A DNA stretch of 23,736 nt. Source: an uncultured Clostridia bacterium. Its GTDB lineage: Bacteria > Bacillota > Clostridia > TANB77 > CAG-508. A program made the position numbers and the translations under genes. Below, piece after piece: positions 14,409-22,843 of the stretch. The notes under the pieces were generated by a model. That model did not search any database, had not been told where the DNA came from, and saw nothing but the letters and a program-made list of their open reading frames with translations. The stretch is from assembly GCA_947629965.1 (NCBI GenBank), contig CANRFS010000002.1, forward strand, positions 1 to 23,736, given 5' to 3'. Each line of letters begins with the position of its first letter. Within the stretch, counting starts at the first letter, position 1.

Positions 14409-17186
14409 ATGAGTGAAGAGAAAAAGGATTATGGAAAGACACTGAATTTACCAAAAACAGATTTTCCGATGAGGGCAAGCTTGCCAGAGAGGGAACCAGA
14501 GATTGAAAAAGAAATTTTTGAAAACGATTTATATGAAAAAATATTAAAGAAAAATGAGGGACATGAGCATTTTGTATTACATGATGGACCTCCATACGCA
14601 AATGGAGAAATTCATATAGGTCACGCTTTAAATAAAATATTAAAAGATACTATTGTAAGATATAAAGCATTAAAAGGATATTATACTCCATATATACCAG
14701 GATTTGATACACATGGTATGCCAACAGAAAAAAAGGCTATTGAAAAACTAGGTTTAGATAGAGATAAAATTCCTGTATCACAATTTAGAGATACATGTTT
14801 GGAATTTACAAGAAATTATAAAGATAAACAAATTGAAGGTTTCAAAAGAATTGGTGCTTTAGGTGATTGGAAAGACCCATATATTACTTACGAACCACGA
14901 TTAGAGGCAAGACAACTTGGTGTATTTTATGATATGTATAAAAAAGGATATTTGTATAAAGGATTAAAACCAGTATATTGGTGTACTGACTGTGAAACAG
15001 CTCTTGCAGAAGCAGAAATAGAATATCAAGATGTTGATACAATGTCTATATATGTTAAATTTGAAGTAGTTGACAGCAAAGGCAAATTCGATAAAGAAAA
15101 CACATATTTTGTAATATGGACTACAACACCTTGGACACTTCCAGGTAATGTTGGTATTACAATTGGTGGAGAATTTGAGTATTCAATAGTAAAAACTGAA
15201 AATGAAAAATTAATAATTGCTACTGAATTAGTAGATAATGTAATGAAAGAAGCTGGAATAGAAAAATATGAAACAGTTCAAACTTTGCAAGGACACGAAT
15301 TAGAAGGAGTACTTTGCAAGCATCCATTTTTAGATAGAATGTCAAGAGTTGTTCTTGGAAGTGATGATACAATTGTCGTAGATTTAGGCACAGGTACAGG
15401 AGCAGTTCATACAGCACCAGGCTATGGTAAAGAAGACTACATGTGTGGAATGAAAAATGGATTAGAAATTGTAGTTACTGTTGATGGAAAAGGTTTCCAG
15501 ACAGAAGGTGCAGGAATCTTTGCAGGACTAAAATATGATGAATCTAATGATAAAATTATAGAGTGGCTTGAAGAAAATAAATATTTATTGCATAAGCAAA
15601 AATTAAATCACTCATATCCACATTGTTGGAGATGTAAAAACCCAATTATATTTAGAGCAACAGAGCAATGGTTCTGCAGTGTAGATAAATTTAAAGATGA
15701 AGCAGTAAAAGCTGCTGAAAGCGTTAAATGGATTCCTTCTTGGGGGCTAGATAGAATTTCTAACATGATAAAAGAAAGAGCAGACTGGTGTATATCAAGA
15801 CAACGTACTTGGGGAGTACCGCTTCCAATATACTATTGCAAAGAGTGTGGAAAAGAATATATAACAGAAGAATCAATAGAAAAATTAAAGAAAATATTTA
15901 AAGAAAAAGGCTCAAATGCTTGGTGGGATTTATCAGCAAAAGAATTAATGCCAGAAAACGCTAAATGTGAAAAATGTGGATGCACTGAATTTGTAAAAGA
16001 AAAAGATATAATGGACGTATGGTTCGACTCTGGTTCAACACATCAGAGTGTATTAGTAGATAGAGGAATAGACTATCCAGCAGATTTATACTTAGAGGGA
16101 GCAGATCAATATAGAGGATGGTTCCAGTCATCACTTTTAACATCTGTTGCAACAAATGGGATAGCACCATTCAAACAAGTTTTAACACATGGATGGACAG
16201 TAGATGGTGAAGGTAAAAAGATGTCTAAAAGCTTAGGAAATGGAATAAGCCCACAAGATGTAATCAAAGAATATGGTGCAGATATATTAAGACTTTGGGT
16301 TCTTTCATCAGATTATCAGTCAGATGTAAGTTTATCTAAAGACATATTAAAACAAATAACAGAAGTATATAGAAAAATGAGAAATACAGCAAGATATATT
16401 TTAGGTAACATATCAGATTTTGATCCAAATGTGGACCAAGTTAAATATGATGATTTAGAAGAAATAGATAAATATGCACTATTAAAACTAAATGATTTAA
16501 TAAAAGAGTGTACTGAAAGCTATGATAGATATGACTTCCATCAGGCTTATCAAGCAATAAATATATTCTGTGTTACAGACATGAGTAGTTTTTACTTAGA
16601 TATAATAAAAGACAGGTTGTATAGTTCAAAGGCAGATTCAAAAGAAAGAAGAGCTGCCCAAACAACAATGTATATAATATTAAATGCGTTAGTTAGAATT
16701 TTAGCACCACTTACATCTTTTACAGCTGAAGAAATTTGGAGATATATGCCTAAAACAAAGGACACAGATGTAGAGAGTGTAATGCTTACAGATTATCCAA
16801 CTGTTAATGAGCAATATGAAAATAAAGAATTAAGAGAAAAATGGAAAAAGATAGTAGATATAAAAGAAATTGTTTCAAAAAAACTAGAAGAAGCAAGAGC
16901 TCAAAAAATAATTGGACACTCATTAAATGCAAAAGTAATTCTTTATGCAGAAGGAAATTTATATAATTTTATAAAAGATAATTTAAAATTATTACAAAGT
17001 GTACTTATAACATCTGGGTTAGAAGTAGAAGAGAATAAGAGAGATGCAGAAGTAAAACTAGGAGTAAAAATAGAACAAGCAGAAGGAGAAAAATGCGAAA
17101 GATGTTGGATGTATTCAACTACTGTTGGAGAAGATAAAGAAAATCCTACTATATGCCATAGATGTAGTGAAGTGTTAAAAAATTAA
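14409..17186 (+). CDS. ileS: Isoleucyl-tRNA synthetase
   Basis: This class I synthetase charges tRNA-Ile and edits mischarged valine (925 aa, normal length). The HIGH motif is HIGH (69-72) within NGEIHIGHALNK. KMSKS is at 604-608. The editing (CP1) domain includes TTTPWTLPGN and VHTAPGYGKEDY. The C-terminal zinc site has CERC (about 896-899) and CHRC about 17 residues later, which places it among bacterial-type enzymes with a C-terminal zinc finger. The ATG follows GGGAGG. Expression is set by the T-box upstream. CGA at 14898-14900 is an ordinary arginine codon. Confidence 0.98.
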   Translation: MSEEKKDYGKTLNLPKTDFPMRASLPEREPEIEKEIFENDLYEKILKKNEGHEHFVLHDGPPYANGEIHIGHALNKILKDTIVRYKALKGYYTPYIPGFDTHGMPTEKKAIEKLGLDRDKIPVSQFRDTCLEFTRNYKDKQIEGFKRIGALGDWKDPYITYEPRLEARQLGVFYDMYKKGYLYKGLKPVYWCTDCETALAEAEIEYQDVDTMSIYVKFEVVDSKGKFDKENTYFVIWTTTPWTLPGNVGITIGGEFEYSIVKTENEKLIIATELVDNVMKEAGIEKYETVQTLQGHELEGVLCKHPFLDRMSRVVLGSDDTIVVDLGTGTGAVHTAPGYGKEDYMCGMKNGLEIVVTVDGKGFQTEGAGIFAGLKYDESNDKIIEWLEENKYLLHKQKLNHSYPHCWRCKNPIIFRATEQWFCSVDKFKDEAVKAAESVKWIPSWGLDRISNMIKERADWCISRQRTWGVPLPIYYCKECGKEYITEESIEKLKKIFKEKGSNAWWDLSAKELMPENAKCEKCGCTEFVKEKDIMDVWFDSGSTHQSVLVDRGIDYPADLYLEGADQYRGWFQSSLLTSVATNGIAPFKQVLTHGWTVDGEGKKMSKSLGNGISPQDVIKEYGADILRLWVLSSDYQSDVSLSKDILKQITEVYRKMRNTARYILGNISDFDPNVDQVKYDDLEEIDKYALLKLNDLIKECTESYDRYDFHQAYQAINIFCVTDMSSFYLDIIKDRLYSSKADSKERRAAQTTMYIILNALVRILAPLTSFTAEEIWRYMPKTKDTDVESVMLTDYPTVNEQYENKELREKWKKIVDIKEIVSKKLEEARAQKIIGHSLNAKVILYAEGNLYNFIKDNLKLLQSVLITSGLEVEENKRDAEVKLGVKIEQAEGEKCERCWMYSTTVGEDKENPTICHRCSEVLKN

Positions 17187-17192
17187 TATTAG

Positions 17193-17227
17193 AAAAACAG
17201 AAATGAAAAAATCATTTCTGTTTTTTT
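17193..17227. terminator. Bidirectional terminator, ileS / dnaI-like
   Basis: The stem CAGAAATGA/TCATTTCTG (17198-17206 with 17212-17220) has a five-A loop and A/T-run flanks, so it can terminate both convergent transcripts. The TGA stop of the minus-strand gene is inside the stem. Confidence 0.85.
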
Positions 17228-18216
17228 AATCTAATATCATCTCCGTAAAATCTATATATATCATAATAGCCAATAAATCTAGAGACTAAACGTTCGTCAT
17301 AAGTATTGAATAATCCTTTTAAATCTAAGTTAGTAGATATTATTGTTTTTAAAGGTTTACCATTTTGACTTAATAATCTTGTATTTATTATCTTATAGAG
17401 TTCAGTAAATTTCATACTGTTCATTGTTTCTGTTCCTAAATCATCTATAACAAGTAAATCAACTGTTAATAAATTATTAGAAATGCCGGTTTGATTTTCT
17501 GGTTTTGCAAACAAATCTGCAATTAAGTTATCAAGCATTACAGGGGCTGTTTGATACATTACAGTTTTGCCTTTTTCCAACAAGGCATTTACAATACAAT
17601 TAGAAAGAAAAGTTTTACCAAGACCTGTTCCACCTGAAAAAATTAAATTTTTTTCTTCTGGATGATCAAAATTTTGTATAAAAATTTCTGCCGCTTTTTT
17701 TATATCTAATATATTTTCTCTAGGAGATATATCAGTGCTATATTTTTCTTTATCTGGTTTATCCGAAAATAAATTAATATTAAAATTATTAAATGTTTGA
17801 TTATCTATATTATTTATATTTTTTTGATTATATTCTAAATTATATATTTTTTGCTTTAAACAATTACACATTACAGATAAGCCATTTTCAAAAATATATC
17901 CAGTATCTTTGCAAATATTACAATCATATTTAACAGATAAATAATCTTGAGGAATATTTAAAGATTTTAATAAATTTTCTTTTTCCTTTTTTAAAAATTC
18001 AACCTCTTTTTTTAATTTTTCTAAAGAATTTTGTGAATTAGTCTTCAAAATTTCTTTTGCGGTATTTATAGAAATATTACTTAATTTATCATCGATTTCT
18101 TGTAATTTTGGATTTGATAAGTATAATTCTTTTTTACGAGTTTCTGTATCACGCAAATGGCGTAATCTTTTTTGCTCATATTGTTTTAACAAATCATTTA
18201 ATATTGAATTATTCAT
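17212..18216 (-). CDS. DnaI/DnaC-like helicase loader ATPase
   Basis: This 334-aa AAA+ protein is predicted to load the replicative helicase. An N-terminal coiled-coil-rich part (1 to about 90) is followed by a zinc-type cluster CNIC...CNC (about 98-118), as in DnaI and phage DnaC-like loaders. The ATPase part has FSGGTGLGKTF (about 192-202), Walker B LLVIDDLGTE and the arginine-finger region YDERLVSRFIGYY. The ATG overlaps the stop of the DnaD-like gene (TAATG), so the two are translationally coupled. It appears to be the cellular primosome pair rather than part of the T4SS. CGG does not occur in frame. Confidence 0.88.
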   Translation of the reverse strand: MNNSILNDLLKQYEQKRLRHLRDTETRKKELYLSNPKLQEIDDKLSNISINTAKEILKTNSQNSLEKLKKEVEFLKKEKENLLKSLNIPQDYLSVKYDCNICKDTGYIFENGLSVMCNCLKQKIYNLEYNQKNINNIDNQTFNNFNINLFSDKPDKEKYSTDISPRENILDIKKAAEIFIQNFDHPEEKNLIFSGGTGLGKTFLSNCIVNALLEKGKTVMYQTAPVMLDNLIADLFAKPENQTGISNNLLTVDLLVIDDLGTETMNSMKFTELYKIINTRLLSQNGKPLKTIISTNLDLKGLFNTYDERLVSRFIGYYDIYRFYGDDIRLKKQK

Positions 18217-19187
18217 TAATTCACCTTCTTGTTAGCGTATAAATCATCTAAATTGTCATAAGTTCTTTGTTCGTAATTATTGTAATTTGTTTGTTTTTTC
18301 AATTGTTTAACATTTTTATTTTTTTGTTTCATCTCAGACAAGAAATTATTTACATCGACTTCTGTTTTTAAATTTCTATCATGCCAGTCTGAAATTAATT
18401 TATCTAAATAATCAAAACTAGGATTAGCTTTAGAAGTAGTTTTTTTTAGCGCAATATTAATAACTTTTAAATCATAACCAAATTCTAAAACCCACTTTTC
18501 TATAAAGGCTTCTTCAAATTGAGTAAGAGATGAATATCTTCCTAATTTTTTTGCAATATCTTTTTTTATCTTTGACATTTTTTCTTGTTTTGCGGAGTAA
18601 ACTTCTAAATCTTCATATGTTTTTACATTACTTTTATTCCAAGCTTCTGCAACGGTTTTTACGTAATTCTTATGAAGAGCTGATTTATTAAAACAGTAAT
18701 CAAAAAGAGAAATCATTACTTGCTCATCAAACTCATATTTTTTAAACCACAAGTCAATATCACTATACCAGGCAGGAGACATTACACCCTGAAAGTACAT
18801 ATTATTAATACATTCAATTGCTTTTGCTCTATATTTGTTTTCTTCATTTCTTTTTATATCTTCTTTAGATAAAGTAAGATTTGGAGAATATAACTTGTGA
18901 AGCTCAATTTCTTGCAAATTGTTTAAAACATATCCATTTATTTGCTTGGTTAAAACTCCTTTTTCTTCCCAGTAATTAAGGGCGGCTTGAATTGTTTGTA
19001 AAGAGATACTCAATTTTTTTGATAAATCATTAAGCTTAATTTCTTTATTATATTTAGTTAAAAAAACTAAACACAAATATACCTTAATAAAATCGCCACT
19101 TGCTTCACTCATATATTCTGTAAAAAAAACATCTGGAATTTCTGTTGATAAAAAAATCATAGATTTATCTTTGCTTTCTAGTTTCAT
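18216..19187 (-). CDS. DnaD/DnaB-like primosome protein
   Basis: This 323-aa protein is of the DnaD/DnaB replication initiation family of Firmicutes, which helps recruit helicase and loader to oriC or stalled forks. The N-terminal winged-helix-like region (about 25-110) includes LSKKLSISLQTIQAALNYW. The DnaD-type helical domains follow. One is near 120-200, with the region around NYVKTVAEAWNKSNVKTYED. A second is near 215-290, with FEEAFIEKWVLEFGYDLKVI and NPSFDYLDKLISDWH. The ATG follows AAGGGAG (19195-19201). It has its own promoter and overlaps the helicase-loader gene, which supports a DnaD-DnaI pair. Confidence 0.85.
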   Translation of the reverse strand: MKLESKDKSMIFLSTEIPDVFFTEYMSEASGDFIKVYLCLVFLTKYNKEIKLNDLSKKLSISLQTIQAALNYWEEKGVLTKQINGYVLNNLQEIELHKLYSPNLTLSKEDIKRNEENKYRAKAIECINNMYFQGVMSPAWYSDIDLWFKKYEFDEQVMISLFDYCFNKSALHKNYVKTVAEAWNKSNVKTYEDLEVYSAKQEKMSKIKKDIAKKLGRYSSLTQFEEAFIEKWVLEFGYDLKVINIALKKTTSKANPSFDYLDKLISDWHDRNLKTEVDVNNFLSEMKQKNKNVKQLKKQTNYNNYEQRTYDNLDDLYANKKVN

Positions 19188-19216
19188 GGCATTTCTCCCT
19201 TAAATTTAGTACATCA

Positions 19217-19245
19217 ATTATACCATTTTAATTAAACTATTACAA
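19217..19245 (-). promoter_or_regulatory. Promoter of dnaD-like/dnaI-like operon
   Basis: On the minus strand TTGTAA (19245-19240), a 17-nt spacer and a perfect TATAAT (19222-19217) lie 29 nt before the ATG. Confidence 0.78.
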
Positions 19246-19268
19246 CAAAGAAAAATAAAAATAATCAC

Positions 19269-19553
19269 TTATTTTTTGCTATAAAAATAAATTTTAGGAT
19301 TTTTAATATATTTAAAAAGATAAATTAATACATATACAAAATTTTCATGGTTAAATCCTATAATACTAAATAAAAGCAGAGGAAAGCAAAGAATAATAAA
19401 ACAAGATATTTTTATGGATATATTTGGAACAAAAATATCGAGAAGACAAAATATAAAAGCGTCCCAAATAACATTCAATATAAGTGTTGAATAATCAATT
19501 ATTCCAAATAGTTTATTTTTAAAAGTATAATTTTGTGGAAAAATATATTTCAT
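19269..19553 (-). CDS. PrgI/VirB3-like T4SS inner-membrane protein
   Basis: This 94-aa protein is small, basic at the ends and hydrophobic, with two membrane segments (about 20-40 and 46-67). The ending GFNHENFVYVLIYLFKYIKN followed by PKIYFY resembles PrgI-family proteins, the Gram-positive counterparts of VirB3. These work with VirB4 at the inner membrane. In many Gram-positive systems prgI sits next to virB4, but here virB4 is 10 kb away on the other strand. It is the last gene of the minus-strand T4SS operon and starts 40 nt after the VirB6-like gene. The family call rests on size, topology and the C-terminal motif. Confidence 0.7.
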   Translation of the reverse strand: MKYIFPQNYTFKNKLFGIIDYSTLILNVIWDAFIFCLLDIFVPNISIKISCFIILCFPLLLFSIIGFNHENFVYVLIYLFKYIKNPKIYFYSKK

Positions 19554-19593
19554 AAGAGCTCCTTTCTACATATATAGTTAAAAAAGCAATATC

Positions 19594-20484
19594 TTATTTC
19601 GAAAATAATGACCTAAAGCTAGAAATACCTGCGCTAACATCTGTAGACAAACCTCCCATAAAGTCCTTAATAAATGAATTTGCTTTAATCAAAGCATAAA
19701 TAGAGCCAAGATATACAAATTTTGAAAACATATCCGAATTATTAAATTTTATTGAAAAAGATATTAATAGAATTAATGAGACTAATATTTGCAGAGAGAG
19801 AAGAGAAATAAAAAGTTTAAACCAACTCTTAAAAATCCATGAAGTATTTGTATTTATTAGAGATATAAATGCAAATGGAGCAAATATTATAAATACTTTT
19901 ATTAGCACATATCTTACACTATATGAGATTGCTAAATTTAAAAGTCCCATAGAAACAAGACTTTTCATTAATCCATCTAGAGAAAAAATATTAGGCGGGG
20001 AGTTTGCAACATATACAGTAGAATTAAATTTTTCAATAAAAGTAGCAAGACATATATTTTCATTAAAAATATTCTCACCGACTTCTCTTATTGCTAATGA
20101 AATGTTAGAAAATAATGTAATAAATTGTTCAACAATAAATAACGAATAATTTATAGCAATTGCTGATAAAAACAATTTAAATACAAATTGTATAGGATTT
20201 TGAACTTGCGAAAGTGTAAATTTTGATAAAAGAAGAAAGCAAGCATAATATAAAGCAAATCCAAGTAATAAAGAATTGCATATTAAAATTAATCCATTTG
20301 AATCTATATCACCTAAAATTTTTCCTAAATTAGAATCGTTAGATATATCTGAGCCGACAAACAATAAATCATCTAATACAGAATAAAGCGAATTGTCAAC
20401 AGAAGAAAACAAATTAGAAAATAAATTATTAATAGTTTGAGTAATTACTTCTACAATATTTACTTGAGTATCTTCCAATTTCAC
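19594..20484 (-). CDS. VirB6/TrbL-like polytopic membrane protein
   Basis: This 296-aa protein has about five or six hydrophobic segments: around 70-90, 100-125, 175-200, 200-212, 225-250 and 255-270. Both ends are polar, and the C-terminal tail is Ser/Gly-rich (GGLSTDVSAGISSFRS). This is typical of VirB6/TrbL channel proteins, which vary greatly in sequence. GTG is the start, preceded by AAGAGG that overlaps the end of the pilin gene 7 nt upstream, so the two are coupled. Identification depends on topology and on its position between pilin and PrgI-like genes. Confidence 0.7.
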   Translation of the reverse strand: MKLEDTQVNIVEVITQTINNLFSNLFSSVDNSLYSVLDDLLFVGSDISNDSNLGKILGDIDSNGLILICNSLLLGFALYYACFLLLSKFTLSQVQNPIQFVFKLFLSAIAINYSLFIVEQFITLFSNISLAIREVGENIFNENICLATFIEKFNSTVYVANSPPNIFSLDGLMKSLVSMGLLNLAISYSVRYVLIKVFIIFAPFAFISLINTNTSWIFKSWFKLFISLLSLQILVSLILLISFSIKFNNSDMFSKFVYLGSIYALIKANSFIKDFMGGLSTDVSAGISSFRSLFSK

Positions 20485-20491
20485 ACCTCTT

Positions 20492-20825
20492 TTACGCGAT
20501 TAATAATTCAATAGCATTAAGAATTAAATCAATAGCAAGAATAAAGGCATAAGAAAATAAACTTCCAGTTATTATTTTTTTACCTATTCTAATACGCTCT
20601 TCATCACCAAAACTAAATTTTTTCATAAAAACACCTGTACCGAACAGCAACTGCGGCAGCTGGAGTGGCTATTTTTATGAGCCAGTCTTTAATAGATTCA
20701 AATCCCTTAATGAGTTTAGAAACTAGTTTTGGATAAGCAGCATAAGAAAAAGAGGAGAAAGTAATTATAAATATTGTAGATAATATAATAATAAACAATA
20801 AATAAAATAAAATTTTTTTGTTCAT
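20492..20825 (-). CDS. VirB2/TrbC-like pilin with CGG +1 frameshift
   Basis: Frame 0 starts MNKKILFYLLFIIIL with a signal peptide and likely cleavage after FSYA (about residue 29). It reaches CGG at 20642-20640 and would stop nine codons after CGG. Skipping C20642 gives AVGTGVFMKKFSFGDEER and then a second hydrophobic segment ending at the TAA at 20494-20492. Joining the two parts gives 110 aa with a signal peptide and two hydrophobic segments, as expected for VirB2/TrbC pilins. Unshifted translation would yield a 70-aa product lacking the second membrane helix. The recoded residue is Gly62. It lies 15 nt after virD4 and 7 nt before the VirB6-like gene. Confidence 0.8.
20640..20642 (-). other. 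CGG +1 recoding site in virB2-like gene
   Basis: The minus strand reads GCT GTT CGG TAC AGG TGT. Skipping the C gives GTT GGT ACA GGT GTT. This is the only one of the six sites that is CGGT rather than CGGA. Confidence 0.78.
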
Positions 20826-20840
20826 ACATTCACGACCTTT

Positions 20841-22569
20841 CTAAATAATTTTTAAATTATTATTTTTTTTAATTTTAGGAGATTCTTTAAAATATGGAAT
20901 TAAATTAATTTTACAAGGAGGTAAAATTTTATTACCAGTCGAAATAAAAGAAAGACAAGAAAATGTTTCTAGATTTTGTGTAAAGAAATTAATATCATAA
21001 ATGTAATCAGTTTGAATTTGAGTTGAAATCGTTTCAGAAAGATTAGATTTTCTAGATCGAAGTGAATTAGTAAAATAATTAAAATTAGTTTCACTTGCAT
21101 TTTCTGAGATGTTTTTTGATACTTTCGTTTTATCTTCTCTGCCAATTTGTTTTTGTGCACTTTCTATAGTATACATATCATCAGTTCTTAGCCATAATTT
21201 ATTGATTAAATTTTGAACTATAACTTTAACTGCTGCTTCATTTTGAATAGTGTTTAATATGGAAGAATAACTTTGAGTAGATACAATATTAATACATTTC
21301 GATTCTCTGCTCTGAGCAAAAAAATCTGCATCAGATATAGTTACATATTCATGATATTCGTCACACATAAAAACGGTTGGATTTAAACTGGCTTTATTTT
21401 TAGATAACTCAGAAAGAATTTGCGATTGAAAATCTAACTTTAAATATGCAGCAATTATTTTGGATAAGTTTTTATATTCTGCAATATTCATATTAAGCAC
21501 AACTATTTTTCCCTGACTTATTACTTCATCGAAATTTTTAAAATTAATTTCTTGCCTTTCAGGGCAAAAAGTTTTAGAAATTTTATAATCAGACACAAAT
21601 AATCCAGTTATTCTGGTAATTTCCGATTTTAAAATAGATTTTGTTCTTTCATCTAAATTTGTAAATTCATTTTCAAAAAACGATAATGAAGAATATAAAT
21701 TATAAATATCTTCTGGAGACAATTTTCCAGATAAAAATAATTTTCTTAAATCTTCGATTTTACTTTTATAATAGTAGTCTTGATTTATTAGGTTATGAAT
21801 TTCAGTAAAAGTAACATAGCCATTATTATATAATCTACAAAGTTTAATGCTTTCTGTTAGAACATCTTGCGCTTTATCAAGCCAATAAGATTCTGAATTG
21901 TTTGGAGAAAATAATTCTAAAATAGTTTTTAATCTATTTGCAAGCACACTAGGATTTAAATTGGGTTTGTCTAATGGATTATACCTTACATTAGAATCTA
22001 GACTTATTTCAATTAAATCTGAAGTTCTATCAAAAAATTGTGCATATTTTATTACTTGGCTGTAAAAATTGCCTTTTACGTCTAAAATTAACATACCTAA
22101 TTTAGGATTTGAGCATTCCATCAATTGCTTTAGTAAAGGATACATTACAGAACTTGTCTTTCCGAGAACCTATAGTGCCAGTAACAAGTATATTTTGATA
22201 CAGTCCTTTTTCTGGTATAAATATCTTTTCTTGGGTATCTGAATTAATACCAATTAACAAGTTAAAACTGGAAATATTTTCAACAGAAATTACTTTATTC
22301 TTTTTTTTAACTTTAAGATGCTTATTGAATTTAAGAAAAGTGCTTATAGAATTTAAGATTAAAAAGTCCGAAATGAATAAATTTATGCGAAATATAACTT
22401 TTGTGTTATACCAAATTTGTGGATAATTTTTAGCTATATCAAACGGATGTAATGAATAAGGAAAAATTAATGTATCAGCATTTAAAATGGGCTCAAAAAT
22501 AGTTAAAATTATTACTGAAATAAAGATTGAAAATAACAATATGAAAAATTTAAGTTTAAAAAATTTCAA
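20841..22569 (-). CDS. VirD4/TraG-like coupling ATPase with CGG +1 frameshift
   Basis: This is the type IV coupling protein that brings substrates to the secretion channel. The start is TTG at 22569, five nt after AGGAGG. The N-terminus has two membrane segments (about 5-25 and 60-78). Frame 0 reaches CGG at 22164-22162 inside Walker A. Skipping C22164 gives VTGTIGSGKTSS (Gly136, Lys137), then MYPLLKQLM, MLILDVKGNF (159-168), SYWLDKAQDVLTES and a second acidic motif FMCDEYHEY (Asp403, Glu404). The joined protein is 575 aa, normal for TraG/VirD4. Unshifted translation would give about 155 aa with no ATPase. Confidence 0.9.
22162..22164 (-). other. CGG +1 recoding site in virD4-like gene (Walker A)
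   Basis: The minus strand reads GGT TCT CGG AAA GAC. Skipping the C gives GGT TCT GGA AAG ACA, which is G-S-G-K-T. The local string TCTCGGAAA is the same as at 8023-8031 in the virB4-like gene. Confidence 0.85.
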
Positions 22570-22578
22570 AAAAACCTC

Positions 22579-22725
22579 CTATAATTTTAGAGTTTTTTTC
22601 TTCATATTCAATATTGAACCTTGAGAATTATGAAATAAGATTACATCAAATAAAGAATAAATTGAATAAAAAACAATAAAAAGATTTATAATAAAAGAAA
22701 TAAAGAATAAATGAATTAAAATAAT
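22579..22725 (-). CDS. 48-codon membrane peptide with probable ATT start
   Basis: This small gene has no ATG, GTG or TTG near its front. A strong GGAGG (22738-22734) is followed after 8 nt by ATT at 22725, and the frame then stays open for 48 codons to TAG at 22581-22579. The first 30 or so residues are strongly hydrophobic (LIHLFFISFIINLFIVFYSI), a single membrane segment. The tail is polar and basic (NMKKKTLKL). The stop overlaps the AGGAGG of the virD4-like gene. A promoter lies just upstream, so this would be the first gene of the minus-strand T4SS operon. Chance openness in AT-rich DNA is the alternative. Confidence 0.5.
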   Translation of the reverse strand: MILIHLFFISFIINLFIVFYSIYSLFDVILFHNSQGSILNMKKKTLKL

Positions 22726-22754
22726 ACTCTACACCTCCGATTCCATTTTTTACC

Positions 22755-22783
22755 ATAATAATATATTATTTTAAATTTGTCTA
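22755..22783 (-). promoter_or_regulatory. Promoter of minus-strand T4SS operon
   Basis: On the minus strand TAGACA (22783-22778), a 17-nt spacer and TATTAT (22760-22755) match consensus at five of six positions each. Transcription would start near 22748, about 23 nt before the ATT start. Confidence 0.65.
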
Positions 22784-22801
22784 TACTTTTTTGAAAAAAT
22801 G

Positions 22802-22810
22802 TGATAAAAT
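22802..22810 (+). promoter_or_regulatory. Extended -10 promoter of DUF1858 gene
   Basis: TG-A-TAAAAT (22802-22810) has the TGn extension that can replace a good -35. It lies 33 nt before the ATG and is divergent from the T4SS promoter. Confidence 0.5.
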
Positions 22811-22843
22811 TTTTTTGCATGATAATTATAGAGGAGGTAAAAT

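Noticed and set aside
3020..22569. Reading recF, virB4, virB2, virD4 and the unknown gene as pseudogenes or as pairs of separate genes
   Set aside because: All six breaks share one form (extra C before GGN, same phase), the joined proteins have normal length and intact motifs on both sides, and no other damage is seen.
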